From the NCBI GenBank assembly GCA_029582165.1, contig CM055881.1, forward strand, positions 24,409,594-24,473,593: a stretch of DNA of 64,000 nucleotides. Direction: 5' to 3'. Below the pieces are notes generated by a model. It did no database searches. It worked only from the letters and a program-made list of their open reading frames with translations, and was not told the origin of the DNA. A program made the position numbers and the translations under genes. Origin of the DNA: Portulaca oleracea (Eukaryota > Streptophyta > Magnoliopsida > Caryophyllales > Portulacaceae). This document shows positions 33,219 through 45,640 of the stretch, in pieces; position 1 is the stretch's first letter, and each line of letters starts with the position of its first letter.

Positions 33219-33554
33219 TGTTGGAATTTTTGGTTGAATTTATTAACTTTTACCAATTTCGGATAAAGTATTTAATGATATACTTGACTTATTCTCAGTT
33301 TGATAAATTTGGATATTTTAACAAGATTAAAATTTTGCTATCATGCTATTGAACTTTCGGTTACTTTGGACGAAATATTTTAACAAGATTGAGAGGAATG
33401 AAAAAATCATTCTTATGCCCTCCAACAGAGTGCAGCAGCAGTACTTAAAGAGAAGTAAAAACAGGGCCAAAACAGAAGGCCAACTCAGCAAGAGCCTAAC
33501 CGAGTTACAACAAATTCATAGCAACCAAAACAACTCTTTTCTTTATTTTCTACA
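33219..33554 (-). repeat. Probable 3' LTR of a copia relic
   Basis: Bounded by TGTTGGAATT at the left and TTTCTACA at the right. On the minus strand it follows the polypurine tract CCAACTTGAGGGGGAGTG (33555-33571) that closes many plant copia elements. No second LTR was found on the other side of the relic. Confidence 0.6.
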
Positions 33555-35620
33555 CTCCCCCTCAAGTTGGGAAGGTACAGACACCCAACTTGGAGAGCAA
33601 GTGATGATGCTGCTCAACAGAAATGGGCTTGGTAAACACATCGGCCAGTTGCTGCTTAGTATGAACATATGCTAGAGCAATCTTTCCGGACTTGAGCTGA
33701 TCCCGGATATAATCTATATGCTTCGTACGCTCATGGAAAACCAGGTTGTTGGCAATGTACAAAGCCGACTAATTGTCACAATGCAACGCAACTAGGGTGA
33801 GAAAATGCAGTCCAAGATTACACAGAAGAGATAAAAGCCATACAATTTCAGAACAAGCAATGGCCATTGCTCGATACTCAGCCTCAGCTGAGGAGCGGGC
33901 TACAACAGTATGCTTCTTAGATTTCCATAAGATAGGGGAATCACCCAAAGAATGCAATACCATGTGACATATTTCCTACTCATTGGACATCAGAATTCCC
34001 TCATGAGAGGTACCCTTGAGATACTGGACAACATGCAAGGCAGCTTGCATATGCTCATCCGTAGGATTTTGCATGAATTGACTCAACAGCTTAACAGAAT
34101 AACAATTGTCAGGTCGAGTGACAGTCAAATAGATGAGCTTTCCAATTAATCGTTTATAAGGTTCAGGATTCGAAAGACAAGTCTCAGTGTCTTGACAGAG
34201 CTTGAGATGTGAGTCAACAGGGATCCTGAGAAGCTTGGTCTTTGCCAATCCTACCTCTTGGATCAGAGCCTCAGTGTACTTTTGACAAGCAAATAGACCC
34301 TGTCCATCGTGTGTCACCTCAATTCTCAGAAAATATCTCAAAGCTCTCAAATCCTTCATATGAAACTTTCCATTGAGAAAAGTCTTTATTTGTTCTAACT
34401 CAACATCATCATTACCTGTGAGGCTGTGAGTATCATATCATCAACATACACAAGGATGGTTGAAAACTGAGACCCACTGGTTTTGATGAACAATGAATAG
34501 TCAGCCTTGGATTGTTTGAATCCATACTCCAATAGTGCGGCTGACAGTTTGGCAAACCATTGACGAGGGGCATGTTTTAGCCTGTACAGTGATTTAAGCA
34601 GCTTACACACGCGAGGTTTCGTGCATCCGTCACTAGTGGTACTCATCCTTGGAGTGATAACAGAACCCAATCCATGATACCCTTGAGGCATGCTCATGAA
34701 GACATCCTCCTCCAAATCTCCAAGAAGGAAAGCATTGGTCACATCAAGTTGATGTGGAGACCAGAGTTTTTTATTGCAATCACATCCAATAATGACCTCA
34801 CTGTGGTCATTTTAGCAACAGATGCGAAGGTTTCCTCATAGTCCACCCCATACTTTTGTCAACACCCCAAGACAACCAAACGAGCTTTATGTCGTTCAAT
34901 GGACCCATCAAAGTGAAATTTAGTTTTGAAAAGCCATTTACACCTAATGGCCTTTTTCTCGAGTGGAAGATCTGTGATCATCCAAGTCCCATTATCTTCT
35001 AAGGCATGCAATTCTTTATTCATGGCCTAACACCATTTAGATTCCTGAACAGCTTGAGAAAAGCTTACAGGGTCAGTTTAGCTGCTAGGGCAATAGCAAA
35101 GCCCTGCAATTGCGTACGATATGGGACAGATGTCACCATAGGAACTCTTGAGGTTATATTGCTCACATAGTCTTTAAGCCAGGAAGAAGTTTTAGAGGTA
35201 TGAGAGGAGCTCCTGATTGGGACAGATGTCACCATAGGAACTCTTGAGGTTATATTGCTCACATAGTCTTTAAGCCATGAAGGAGTTTTAGAGGTATGAG
35301 AGGAGCTCCTAATTGGCTCAATGGGTAGAGCAGATTCATGGGGCAACTTAGGTTGGGTAACTGGTGAAATGGTTTGAGTTTGTGGTGCAGGGGAATTAGG
35401 AGCATGATCATCAGATACAATATGCAAAAAATCGTCTGACCGTGTAGGAACATTAGGAAGAGGGCAAGGCAAGGGTGTCATGTATTTTGTGTAAGAGGAA
35501 ATCTTAAAAGGAAATATATACTACTGGAAAGTGATATCTCGCGAGACAAATGTCTGATTGGTGAGCAAGTTCAATAGTTTATACCCTTTCTGAGTTGGTG
35601 AATGCCCCAAAAATACACGG
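33555..35620 (-). pseudogene. Degenerate Ty1/copia pol (integrase end, reverse transcriptase, RNase H)
   Basis: On the minus strand the order is integrase C-terminus (FLGHSPTQKGYKLL near 35600), a Pro/Ser-rich linker (35481-35065) containing a 93-bp tandem duplication (two copies of RSSSHTSKT-SWLKDYVSNITSRVP), then reverse transcriptase. The latter has KTKFHFDGSIERHKARLVV, TNAFLLGDLEEDVFMSMPQG (34742 onward), KSLYRLKHAPRQWF and the catalytic YVDDM (about 34440), then PYKRLIGKLIYLTVTRPD. RNase H follows (SKKHTVVARSSAEAEYRAMA; TKHIDYIRDQLKSG; ADVFTKP). Stops and frameshifts near 34860, 34375 and 33765 make it dead. The 5' half (gag, protease, integrase core) is missing at a breakpoint near 35620. 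Confidence 0.9.
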
Positions 35621-37285
35621 GGCACAGCACGCGGCTGAATTTGTATGAATTTAATTAGAATGATATGCATGTAATGCGGTTTGATGAATGAAGATTACAA
35701 GTACTACAAAGCATACATACCTAAACTGGTTTACATGATTTTACAAGTAGTAACAAATGAATTGAAAGAAAACTTTATAACCTTGTTAAGCACTACCATG
35801 CAAAGATGGAGAGAGTGTGGAGGGAGAATAGAAAGAAATTTCTTTACGTAAATACGTCAAGGAACTCTTCGGTGTGCTTTCATGGGTGAAATGGTGAGAT
35901 ATTTATAGGTCTAGAGAGGGGTTGGTGAAACGGTAAAGGATGATCATGGTGCATGATTCACGACTTCCTTGATCATGATCCTCGTTAAAGCCACCCGACT
36001 TTGATCATATACAAATGGGAAAAGTTATTGTCATGGTGTGGATCAAGGGGTATGTTGGATGGGATCCTCATGCAATTGATGACGTGAACTCCATGTAGGT
36101 TGGGCAGCTTTCAAGGCACTCCTCACACAGATTGGTGACTTGGCGCAGCTGAAACAACCAAGAATTCTATCAAGGTCCGGCGGCCTTAGAGACTTAGAGT
36201 TGAAATGGGCCTGAGGCCGCTGGACGCACAGCTCAACTTCCAACAACCATAACTCTCCCGTCCGAACTTTGATTGATGCGATTCAAGATATGTCGAAAAG
36301 CTTATAGAATGTATTTTAAGCTCCCCGAATCTTAAGGCCATTGGAGATTTGTGGGAAGGATGGCGTTTGAAAGAGTGAGCCTACATATGTAGGGAAGGTG
36401 GAAAATAGAGGTTTTTGATGGGGAAATTATGAGTTGCACTTGTAGTTTAATAATAGGAATTCCAACAAAAAGTTACGAATATCAATAGAATTGAACTTCA
36501 AAAAAAAATTGGGTAAACGTGCCAATTGATTGGATCCGCTAATTTGCGAGTTTTCCGGGTTCAGTTGATTTCGGATTTAGTTTGAAAAAATTGTGTTTAA
36601 AATCCATAATTTTTGGCCCGGTTCAGGTCAGGTCGAAAATTGATAGGTCCACGTCTGTTGTATCATGTATGTTGGTGTAGTCTGTGCATCCTTCTCTCTT
36701 TCTTTTTCAAGTATCACTCAATCTTCTTCATGAACTTTTCTCGACATACTGTATACAATTGTCCAAAGACTTTAAAAAGCAGGCTACTGGGGGAACAACA
36801 TACGCAAAAATTATGGGATAGCACATAGCAGGAACTTATTCATAACTTACACGAACAATGTAAAGGAAAGATGATGAGTTCATGATATCCGAAAAACTAA
36901 TTACAAACATTCATAACATGAAATGCTCCAGAAGGAACTACAAGAACAAACCCTATGTAGATAATGTCTGTAAATATTTGTAACACCTACAATACTACTA
37001 CATAAGAGTTCGTTTGCCCACACTCAATTTGCCTACCAATAACAACAGTAGGAAAGATCATACTACATGCAACTCTGAGCTTTCTAAGGCCAGCCAAATT
37101 TCAGCTCCATTGCCCTGGAAGAGTTTGAGTTAAAGATTTTGTGTAGATTCTCTCCCAATGACGGTGGAACTTGAATTGTCACGTCGCAGCAGCATTTGTG
37201 TTTCAGCTTCATCCAAAGACTTAGCTGATGTCAGCACAAGGTTGTGCTGATTCCATTCGCGTTCCATGACGTCCCTTTGAAGCGT
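35621..37285. other. Intergenic and 3' flank of the AAA ATPase gene
   Basis: No gene recognised. The part nearest 37285 (36850-37285) is the likely 3' untranslated region of the AAA ATPase gene. 35621-36840 holds no recognised domain; the frame at 36043-36246 is not supported by any motif. Confidence 0.45.
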
Positions 37286-40200
37286 CTACAAGAAGTAGGT
37301 GAGCTGCTCCTTCTTCCTTGAACCTCCTTCCCCATAGAGCTCATTCCACTGTTTCAGCTCGTTCATCACTGCTCCCTCAGAAGCAAAGCTAGCAGCAACC
37401 TGCAAAGCACAAACCAATCAGTTGAACTTATTGCAGGTTGAAATGATCACTCGAGTTCATGTGGTGTTTAAAAATTTGGTCCATTGTAAAGGGCAAAACA
37501 TGTTACCTGGCTCTTGGCTTGCTTCATGTCTTCCATGGTCAAAGGCCTCAAAACAATTGGTTCTGCCTCCTCGTTTTCTTCCTTGGCCTGGGCTGAACCA
37601 TCACCTGAATCCTGTTTCTCTTGGGCTTTCTTCTTCCTTTCCTGCAAGGTCAGCAGAAAGTAAATTAGGAAAATCAATAGAGAACCGATACCTGGGGAAT
37701 TTGACAATAGTGATATGGTAATTAATGAACAGAATCTTCGGTTAAGGAAAAGAGTTTCAAATGCAACCACTTACCACTTCCTTCTTCCTCTCCTTCTGGA
37801 GCAGTTCCCGGACAGGCCGATATGCAGCTGTGACACACAGGTTCTGTAAAAATTGAGGTTAAACAACAGTGAGGCGACAGACAGTTGAATAAAAAACACA
37901 ACAAAACTAATATTAGCAATGACATCAAGTCAAAGACTCCAATCTGTGAACCTTTAGATCACTTCCAGTGTATCCTTCAGTCATGGTAGCAAGCTCATGA
38001 TAATCAAGATCTTCTGTCTTCTCCTTTGACAGAAGGGTTCTCAAGATCTTCTCTCTGTTCTCCAAGGCAGGCAAACCAACCATCACCCTGCAATGGAAAA
38101 GGATTGAAAGGGAATTGGTTACTTGGGAAGGTTAGCATTCAACAAAAAGCACTACTTGTGACTAAGCTTCAACTAGGTTAGAGCAAATATACATTCAGAA
38201 CACAATTTAACCAACCTGCGCTCAAATCGCCTAATAATAGCTTCATCAAGGTCAAATGGCCTGTTGGTGGCGGCAAGAACAAGAATCTGTTCACCAGGCT
38301 TGGTCATCAATCCATCCCAATGTGTCATGAACTCATTCTTGATCTTCCTCATGGCCTCATGCTCCCCAACTCTGGTTCTCTGTCCAAGCATACTGTCCAC
38401 CTCATCGATGAATATAATGGTGGGGGAGACTTTAGCTGCAAGGGTGAATAACGCACGGACATTCTTCTCATCTTCACCAAACCATTTTGAAGTAATGGTG
38501 GACATAGAGACGTTGATGAAGCTTGCCCCTGCTTCGTGGGCTATAGCCTTGGCTAACATGGTCTTTCCAGTACCAGGAGGGCCAAACAGAAGTATACCCC
38601 TGCATGGTTTCAAAAGACCCCCTTTGAACAGGTCTGGCCTTCGCAGTGGAAGCATCACTAGCTCTTGAAGTGACTCCTTTATATCATCTAGAGCACCAAT
38701 ATCTTCAAATGTCACTCCAATCTCATTTGCTGGAATCACCTCAGGCCTAATGCGCTTCTCAAATTCATTGTCTGGGAGAACTTCCTGCTCAATAGATTAT
38801 TCCATTTTCAGCAACACATCATACAGCTCTCAATCAACAAGAATGGTACATTTCCCATTAAATTGTTTTCAGTACAATCATATTTTGGGAGATGGAAGTA
38901 GACATTGTTGTACCAAAGTTAATAACAGGAAATGAATGCAAACATAATACCTTTGCAGGGGCAGCGTTTTCACCATTCTTCTTGTCCAAATCATTTTTGT
39001 TGTCATTAGAGTTATCAGACTTAGAATCTGGATTCACAGCCGCAGAATCGTCCATCGGCTGAAATTTTAAATACGTAGGGAAAAAAAACAAATAAGTACA
39101 CCTCAGCCAACCTCACATATTATATGATCCAGCATTTGTCACAAAGGAAACAAACCTTGCCAGATTCACTGTTTGTCTCCATTTTGAATTTGTCTGAGCT
39201 TTTTCCTCCCTGGAATATGCTCAGTCCATGGGACAAACTGCGCCAATGAGAGATCACCATTAGATGGCTACATATATTAAATAAAAAGGCAACAAACAAT
39301 TAAAGGTAAAACAATTTATGTCTTCTTTTGTCCAATGACACAGGTTTAGGCGTAAGACCCATCCAAAATTGGAGGTGTTTTATCCTAAGCTCAAAGACCC
39401 GCTACCGATGTCAAATATGAAGTAACTTGAACCAATGAAAGAGCTTAATGAACACTCTATACAATATGGTATGAGGCAAGGATCTACCTGCTAGATGAGA
39501 TGACAAGCTTTCCATTTCGGTACTCTGGCTCCTTGTTGTTCATCAAATGGTATGAAATTGCAGACATGACAATCTCATCGATGTGCTCGCTAAGGGTAAT
39601 TGTGTCTGCATGGCAGATGGAACCCAGATCATCACAGACAAGGTCATTGGCTGCAAGTACCTCAGCGATGTGATTCTTATTATCCTGAAATTTGATAGTC
39701 TTCATATCCTCTTCCAGCTGGGCAGTCCAGTGAACCAGGTTACTCTCATCTTCGGGTGGCCTTACATCGATGTTGTAAGGGAATAACTGGGAAAGCTTTT
39801 CATCTACTTGATCAGACCCAGCTTCTGCTTCCAACATCCGGGAACCAAGGACCAACACAGAGCCAGTAAGCTTGCTCAACAATTTACTGAATAAATTGTA
39901 TAGCCTCTCTGACTGCAGAAGTAGTGCATCGATGTCTCTGATATATAATATCACAGGGTCTTTTTCTGACAATGTGACCAAGACCTGCAGATGATGCAAA
40001 TGTTGTCACACTCTAAGCAATTTACAAAGGTAAGTGGCTAGAGCAGCACTGAAATTAATGCGCTCCAATAACAGAAGGAATGAAACCATGACTTGCCTTG
40101 TAAAGCGCCTGCAGGAAAAGCTTCTCATCAAAGGCCAAGCTACTTGAGCGCTTCACTGTTGCTGTCAAATGAAAAATGGCCGCCAAATATAGTGAGAATG

Positions 40201-42715
40201 TGTATTTCTGCATGATTTAATGCTAAATCAACTAAAATTGAACATCATGCATCAAACATGCTCATGTCGACACACTAGGTGTGATCAAACAAATATACTG
40301 TAAATCCTTCTCATTAAAGAAATTGTACCTAGCATTGTGTCAACGAAACCCACTTGCCAACATAAAGAGCCTGAATTAAGCTAATAACTAGAGCTCCCAA
40401 GAATAAGTACAAGAAAGACTACCTCAAAACTGAAGTAGGAGCCTAACCTTATTTCCTTACCACAAAAGTTACTTAACATGACCCTCTAAGGTATAAAAAA
40501 AATTAAACTAAGGTTGTAGGAGTCCAAAGCCCTATATTTGTACCTTTGGGCGCATCCTTTGCAGGAAGGAGCGAGAAAGAACCAAACAGGTTGGACATTC
40601 TTCCCAGTGTTGCTTCTGAAACAGAGCTTTTCATCGCCTAGAACAGAATAAAAAGGAAATGAATACTCTCTGTCGGAAAATGTGAAACCTAAGTACATGA
40701 AACAACTAAAATAAAGACGATATGGTCAGGTGAGTATAGAAAAGCTTACGGTTTCCTTCTTGGTACATCCATACTTGTGCTGCACCTGCAGGATCCAATA
40801 TTAAACAACATAAGTTCCAGTTTATCATTGTCAAAAGAGCAGATCCATTCATGAAGTAGAGCATACCTTAATTGAGAAGTCATTTACATCCAACAAGAGC
40901 AGCTTCGCCTCAAAGTAGTTTGCTAGAGCTCTGGCAAGTGATTGCTGGTAAAGTTCTACAAGAGATAAAAGCACCAAACGTCAATCAGATGCAACAACGT
41001 AACGAACAAGCACGTGCAACATTAGGTTAATGGTTCCTCATCCAACAGAAAGATGGCATACCAGTTGGCCCTGAAAGCAAAACTGTCCTGCTCCCGGGAG
41101 ATAGATTTCTCGTGAACTTGGATACTTCAGCATGCTTCAAGTGTACAAATGCAGCACTTGTCAACAATGTTTTGGTTTGCTCACTGCCATCAACATCGAA
41201 CATCAAGGATGTCAGAGGGACAACAACAGGATCTTGAGTTATCATAAATATCACAATACCCAACAGAATAAATGAATATCACTGCCATGTGATATCTAAT
41301 GAACTATCTTCAATAACTTTCTGAGGCATGACAATAACCCACACTCACTTTTTTGCCTTGTGAAAGTGAACCAAATTGGTTGTGAATTAAAGAGTTAAGG
41401 CATCACTCAAAAATAAGAAAAAGGACATACTTCAACAATAGACATCTTGATAATGAAACCAAATCAACTCCCAGATTGCTTTCAACAGAAAGTTAAGCCA
41501 AGCTTTAATCCACAAGTTGGTATCACGAACATGGATTCTCCACTAACTTATGTCTCTAATTGATCCAGCACCCTTCAAATCAAGTATTAATGAACAAAAG
41601 AGGGTGCCATGGAAAGGAGATTGCAAATTTGTCACACTGCAAGGGGCAGCAGGTATCTGGGGGGGGAAATATTCTAGATAGTACATGAGAATAAAGTACT
41701 TTTTTCACAAATAAAAATAAAGATGCCATGGGAAATGGTAACATGCCTAAGGAACTGATGAAGTATCAAAATACTCAGATTACTTGCATGGTAATAAGAG
41801 AATCGACTTTTCCAAGATAGTCCAGAAACTATCTCTTCTTGTTCAAGGACAAGGCTTTTCATTTCATAAAAAAATATATTTAAATGAACAAGGTAAGCTA
41901 TTGAACAAGAAAAGTTGTTGATTTTGCCTGTTTGATCACAACTGCTAGACAAATAAACACAGAAAATCAAAAAGAAAAAATCCTTTTTCATATTTTTTGC
42001 TCCCCTTATATTCATGATTCAATAGGTATATAGATGAGATGACGAACCACATATAAAGCGACACAACTTGAACCAAAGTTGTAATCACAGAAAGAAAAGG
42101 AAACAAATTAAGGTTTCAAGGAATATATTCAGAACTATTATTCTTCAACCATATTAACTAAATATAATAGCAAAATACAAGAACCCAGTTTGTGATCAAA
42201 TTCTCCAACAGAATAACTTTTTTCTAAATGTGATTAAGATTAGTATCAACCTCTCTTAATAACTTAGAAGTTGCATCACCAATCCCCCCCCCCTCTTCCT
42301 TTTCTCTCTTTGGAAAAAGAATAAAAGGAAAAGTAAAAGATACTCAAAACTCTTGAACTTCACCTACCCACATGGCACAAGGTCGACAACCACAAAATCA
42401 ACACAAATGTCTTTTGCTTTTTCTTTTTTTCTCTCTTTTTCAAAACTATGAGACAAACCCATGAAAGATGTAATCAGAAAAGAGAGAGATGGTATACCTG
42501 AGATAGTAAGGAAAGACATCAAAGGAGACATTAAAGTCCTTGCCATTAGCAACGAGCTTCATCAACTCAAGCTCGATCTGTTCAGCAGAAAGAGTATCCA
42601 AGCCAGAATTTGACCCGACCCATTTCCCCAAACTCTGCCCAGAAGCAATTCCAAGGCCAACTCCAACACCAACACCAACACTCAATGCAGATAAAAGAAC
42701 ACCCTTCTGCTCCAT
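37286..42715 (-). CDS. DAA1: AAA ATPase of the DAA1/MSP1-like family
   Basis: Fourteen exons on the minus strand: 42715-42498, 41183-41062, 40955-40867, 40785-40750, 40637-40544, 40161-40097, 39984-39488, 39237-39156, 39058-38951, 38784-38216, 38087-37952, 37843-37775, 37641-37507 and 37399-37286. They join to 2334 nt, 777 residues. All introns are GT-AG except the one after exon 6, which has a GC donor. The N-terminus has a Gly/Val-rich hydrophobic segment (5-25), a likely membrane anchor. The AAA domain has Walker A GPPGTGKT (505-512), Walker B IIFIDE (560-565), sensor LAATNRPFDLDEAIIRRFERR, and ends LYGEGGSRKKEQLTYFL. From memory the layout matches the Arabidopsis AT1G64110 (DAA1), AT4G28000 and AT5G52882 group, which resemble the ATAD1/Msp1 membrane-protein extractases. 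The biological role in plants is only partly known. Family assignment firm; paralogue uncertain. Confidence 0.95.
40091..40096 (-). promoter_or_regulatory. Non-canonical GC splice donor (exon 6 of AAA ATPase gene)
   Basis: On the minus strand the exon ends CTTTACAAG and the intron starts GCAAGT. The next exon begins after CTGCAG with GTCTTGGTC, giving YK-VLVTLSEKDP, the expected protein continuity. No GT donor nearby keeps the frame and the conserved sequence. GC-AG introns with an otherwise strong consensus are a known minority class spliced by the major spliceosome. Confidence 0.85.
41184..42497 (-). other. First intron of the AAA ATPase gene (1.3 kb)
   Basis: Bounded by donor GTATAC and acceptor TGGCAG on the minus strand. 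It is the longest intron of the gene. It contains a poly-C run (about 42283-42292 on the plus strand), a G-run near 41660 and T-rich tracts, but no recognisable transposon or coding frame. Confidence 0.75.
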
Positions 42716-42995
42716 CTCAACACCTAACTATACCCAGATTAACAAAAATAAAAGGCCAAAAGATTCAATCTTTTCCCTTGTCAGCAAAGTGTAAGCCCCG
42801 ATTCAAGAGGGAAAAGTTGTTATTAATGAGAGATTTCAGGAAATGAGTAATCTTGTTTGTTTTGCTTTGCTTCCCCTGAAATCTAGGGATTGAGATCAAA
42901 AGGAGATCAGAACTGTGAGCTTTTGGGGGTGTAAAATTGGGAGCTGTTTTTGGATGGTTGGTGACTTGGGATCGTTGGTGAGGCCTATACGTTTG

Positions 42996-43003
42996 TATTT
43001 ATA
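42996..43003 (-). promoter_or_regulatory. TATA box of the AAA ATPase gene
   Basis: TATAAATA on the minus strand in the context GGTCTATAAATACAAAC, 280 bp upstream of the ATG at 42715. It implies a 5' leader of roughly 250 nt. A GAGAGA-rich tract lies further upstream near 43105-43130. Confidence 0.6.
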
Positions 43004-43411
43004 GACCCCATCTTGCATTCCTTGACGTTAAATTCAGATTAATTTATTGTTTTTTTCTTGTCAATGAGTCTCTCTGTCCTGTCTTTTAATCAATGAGAAA
43101 AGAATGAGAGAGAAAGGCTCTTGAGAGAGAGGGCAACTGTGGGTGACTTGTTTCTGACTTGTACAAGTTACAAGTGGAGTTGTCTTTTTCTGTCCAATTT
43201 ATTTGATTGGTGCTTGTATTTTTTTAATAGTGGGTTCTTTCTTCTTTCAGGAGATTTTCTTCATTTTGGATCCTTTTTATTTTTCAGTAAAAAAAAAGCT
43301 GGCAGCCTCCCGCCTTTTCTCTTTTTTCCCATGTAATTTGGTGCGGTTTGGTAATTCAGCAACTTGTCATTCTATTTGTCAATAACTCCGGCACTCGATT
43401 AACATTGATTA

Positions 43412-43644
43412 AAATGCGTTTGGTTGGTCAATAATCTCGGGAAAGTGGTCAATTTTTTCGGGTTGATTTATTTTCCCCATATTTAATACGAGTTGATTTT
43501 GAGAAAGTTTTCAATTTTCACGATGGGTCCACCATTTTCTCCATTTTGCTAGGGAAAAGGTTAAGGGAAATTTTTCCCATTGAAAACTTTCCATAGAAAA
43601 TTTTTCCCGAAAAAAATTTCGCTGGAGTTCTACCAAACACTCTT
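43412..43644. mobile_element. Harbinger-type MITE, second copy of the 22030 family
   Basis: It shares with 22030-22285 the words GTTTGGTTGGTCAATAA, TTTATTTTCCCCATATTT, CACGATGGG, CCACCATTTTCTCCATTTT, GGAAATTTTTCCCAT and GTTCTACCAAACAC. TTA precedes it at 43409-43411, but the right-hand duplication is lost. It lies about 400 bp upstream of the TATA box of the AAA ATPase gene. Confidence 0.65.
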
Positions 43645-43867
43645 CAATTTTCTTTTTTTTTTTACAATATACAGGTATATTATTTATTTAGATATACTTT
43701 CACTTTATATCACACCCGATAAACTTTGACATATTATATTATAAAAAAATTAAATCTGAGTTAATTAATGTTAATTTAATGTCGGACTACTAATACGGGA
43801 GAGTCTTGACACAATGGTTGAATTATTGTCGTGAAATTTTAAAGTCACTTGTTGCCTTGGCTACTAA

Positions 43868-44089
43868 GGTCCTGTCCGGTAAAAATAGCGGATTCAGTAG
43901 CGGATAGCTGTTTGAGAAACGGATAGCTGTTTGAGAAACGGATAGCTGTTTGAGTAGCAGATAGCTGTAACATTTTAGCGGATAGATGAGAGCTGTTTAT
44001 GTAGCTATTTGTGAAGTTTGTGTTCGGTAAAATCAACAGATAGATTAATGGATAGATGTAAAATTACCAAAAAGGATATGATTATCACC

Positions 44090-44142
<53 letters not shown>

Positions 44143-44736
44143 TGGGTTTTTGGACACTAGTATATTGTAATTTGGTGCAAAAAATACAATTTTTTTAGAC
44201 AATTATCCACCAAAATTTAGCATAAAGTTATACTGAAAAATCAACATCCAAAATATAGTGTATTATCATGTAAAAAAAATTATATAGTGCATTATTGTCC
44301 AATAAACCAAAATATATATAGTATATTTACATCCAAAATTTGTCATCATCATCCATCACAAATAAAAATATAACCACCTTCCAAATACCTTATTTGCATG
44401 AAAATAAAAACGAGTGATCTTAAATTGATCTTGCCTAACCAAATGCGCACCCCCATTAGTATTGCTTTTGTAAAGTATCTATGTTGTCCAAACATGAATG
44501 GTTAATACAATGCAAATTTGCAACTCATTTTTGGAGGGTGGTTTTGGAAATATAAATCACAAACGCTGATTGTTGTGTTTGACGTTACAATGGCCGGGTA
44601 ACGTTTGAAGTTTTTTGTGCCAAATGCTATTCCCTAGCAAAAAGCTACTTAACCAAACACTTAAAATTTTGTAAAATAAAGTTTTGACCAGTCAAAACAC
44701 TAAACGCTATTCTAAACGCTATTACCGAACAAAGCC
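43868..44736. mobile_element. Harbinger-type element with a 19-bp tandem repeat and TTA microsatellite
   Basis: The left end GGTCCTGTCCGGTAAAAATA and the inverted right end GGCTTTGTTCGGTAATAGCG form terminal repeats. TAA flanks both sides (43865-43867 and 44737-44739). Inside are three units of CGGATAGCTGTTTGAGAAA (43901-43958) and an uninterrupted (TTA)n run at 44090-44142. It has no transposase. A decayed related end lies at 59145-59222. Confidence 0.7.
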
Positions 44737-45242
44737 TAACAAATGCATACCATCTCCAAAAATTAGGAGCTTTTTTGAAATTTTTTTCCATGACTTAGTC
44801 CAATCTTCTGTATATTCTGATTTTATTTTGGACTATTACTTTACAAAAAATAAGATGTAGAAAACAGGTCCATAGTTTGATTCATTACATTCTTTTTTTT
44901 TTCAATTGTATCCAAAGTTCTAATGATGATTTATTTATGATTGTTTTGGTCCTTATTTGTTTGATTTTTCTATCATTATTTATCAATAATGCATGTGACA
45001 ATATATATATATATATGTGTGGGGGGGGGGGTGTGTGTATGAATTATTATATTTAACATATTAATAGAATTTTTTATCAATCTTTGTATAATTTTCTGAC
45101 TAGATTATTTGTTTATTCCTACATAACAAACATTATTTAAGTCATCATATTTTATTAGAACCTTCATCTCAAATGAGATAAAAGTTTAAATTTTTCTTTC
45201 CAGCCTTTCACGTCATTTCAATTCTTTTGCTTGATGACCTTA

Positions 45243-45640
45243 GGCCTTGTTCTTTTCCATGGCTCCATTCATACCATACCACAGTTTACCACACTATAAG
45301 TATCATATTATATTGGGAAATTGAATTTAAATAATTTGAACTTTGGGTCATAGTAAACTTAATAATCTGAACTTTAGATTTACTTCTGAATAATCTTAAT
45401 TTTGGACCCTTTGGATTCTAGTACCATGCCACTGAGTTAAGTTCAACTTAACTCGGTGGCGAGATGACGTGGCGGCAGTGGCATGCTGCTAGAATTCAAG
45501 GGGCTCAAAGTTCAGATTATTCAGAATCAAATCTCAAGTTCAGATTATTAAGTTTACTATAGCCCAAAGTTCATATTATTTAAATCCAATTTTCCTATCA
45601 TATTATACTACACCATATCACACTATGTATATCTTAAATT
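45243..45640. mobile_element. Tourist/Harbinger-type MITE, copy F, truncated and interrupted
   Basis: It starts TTA then GGCCTTGTTCTTTT, the family terminus, followed by the CCATACCACAGTTTACCACAC interior. A second element is inserted at 45313-45595, after which CTACACCATATCACACTATG resumes the same interior. The right terminus is not recognisable, so the end coordinate is approximate. Confidence 0.6.
45313..45595. mobile_element. Foldback Mutator-type MITE nested in copy F
   Basis: TATCATATTATA occurs at 45301-45312 and again at 45596-45607, consistent with a 9-12-bp target duplication as in Mutator-like elements. The ends GGGAAATTGAATTTAAATAA and TTATTTAAATCCAATTTTCC are inverted repeats, and further arms (AATAATCTGAACTT against AAGTTCAGATTATT; TTAACTCGGTGGC against GCCACTGAGTTAA) let most of the 283 bp fold into one hairpin. 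Confidence 0.8.
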
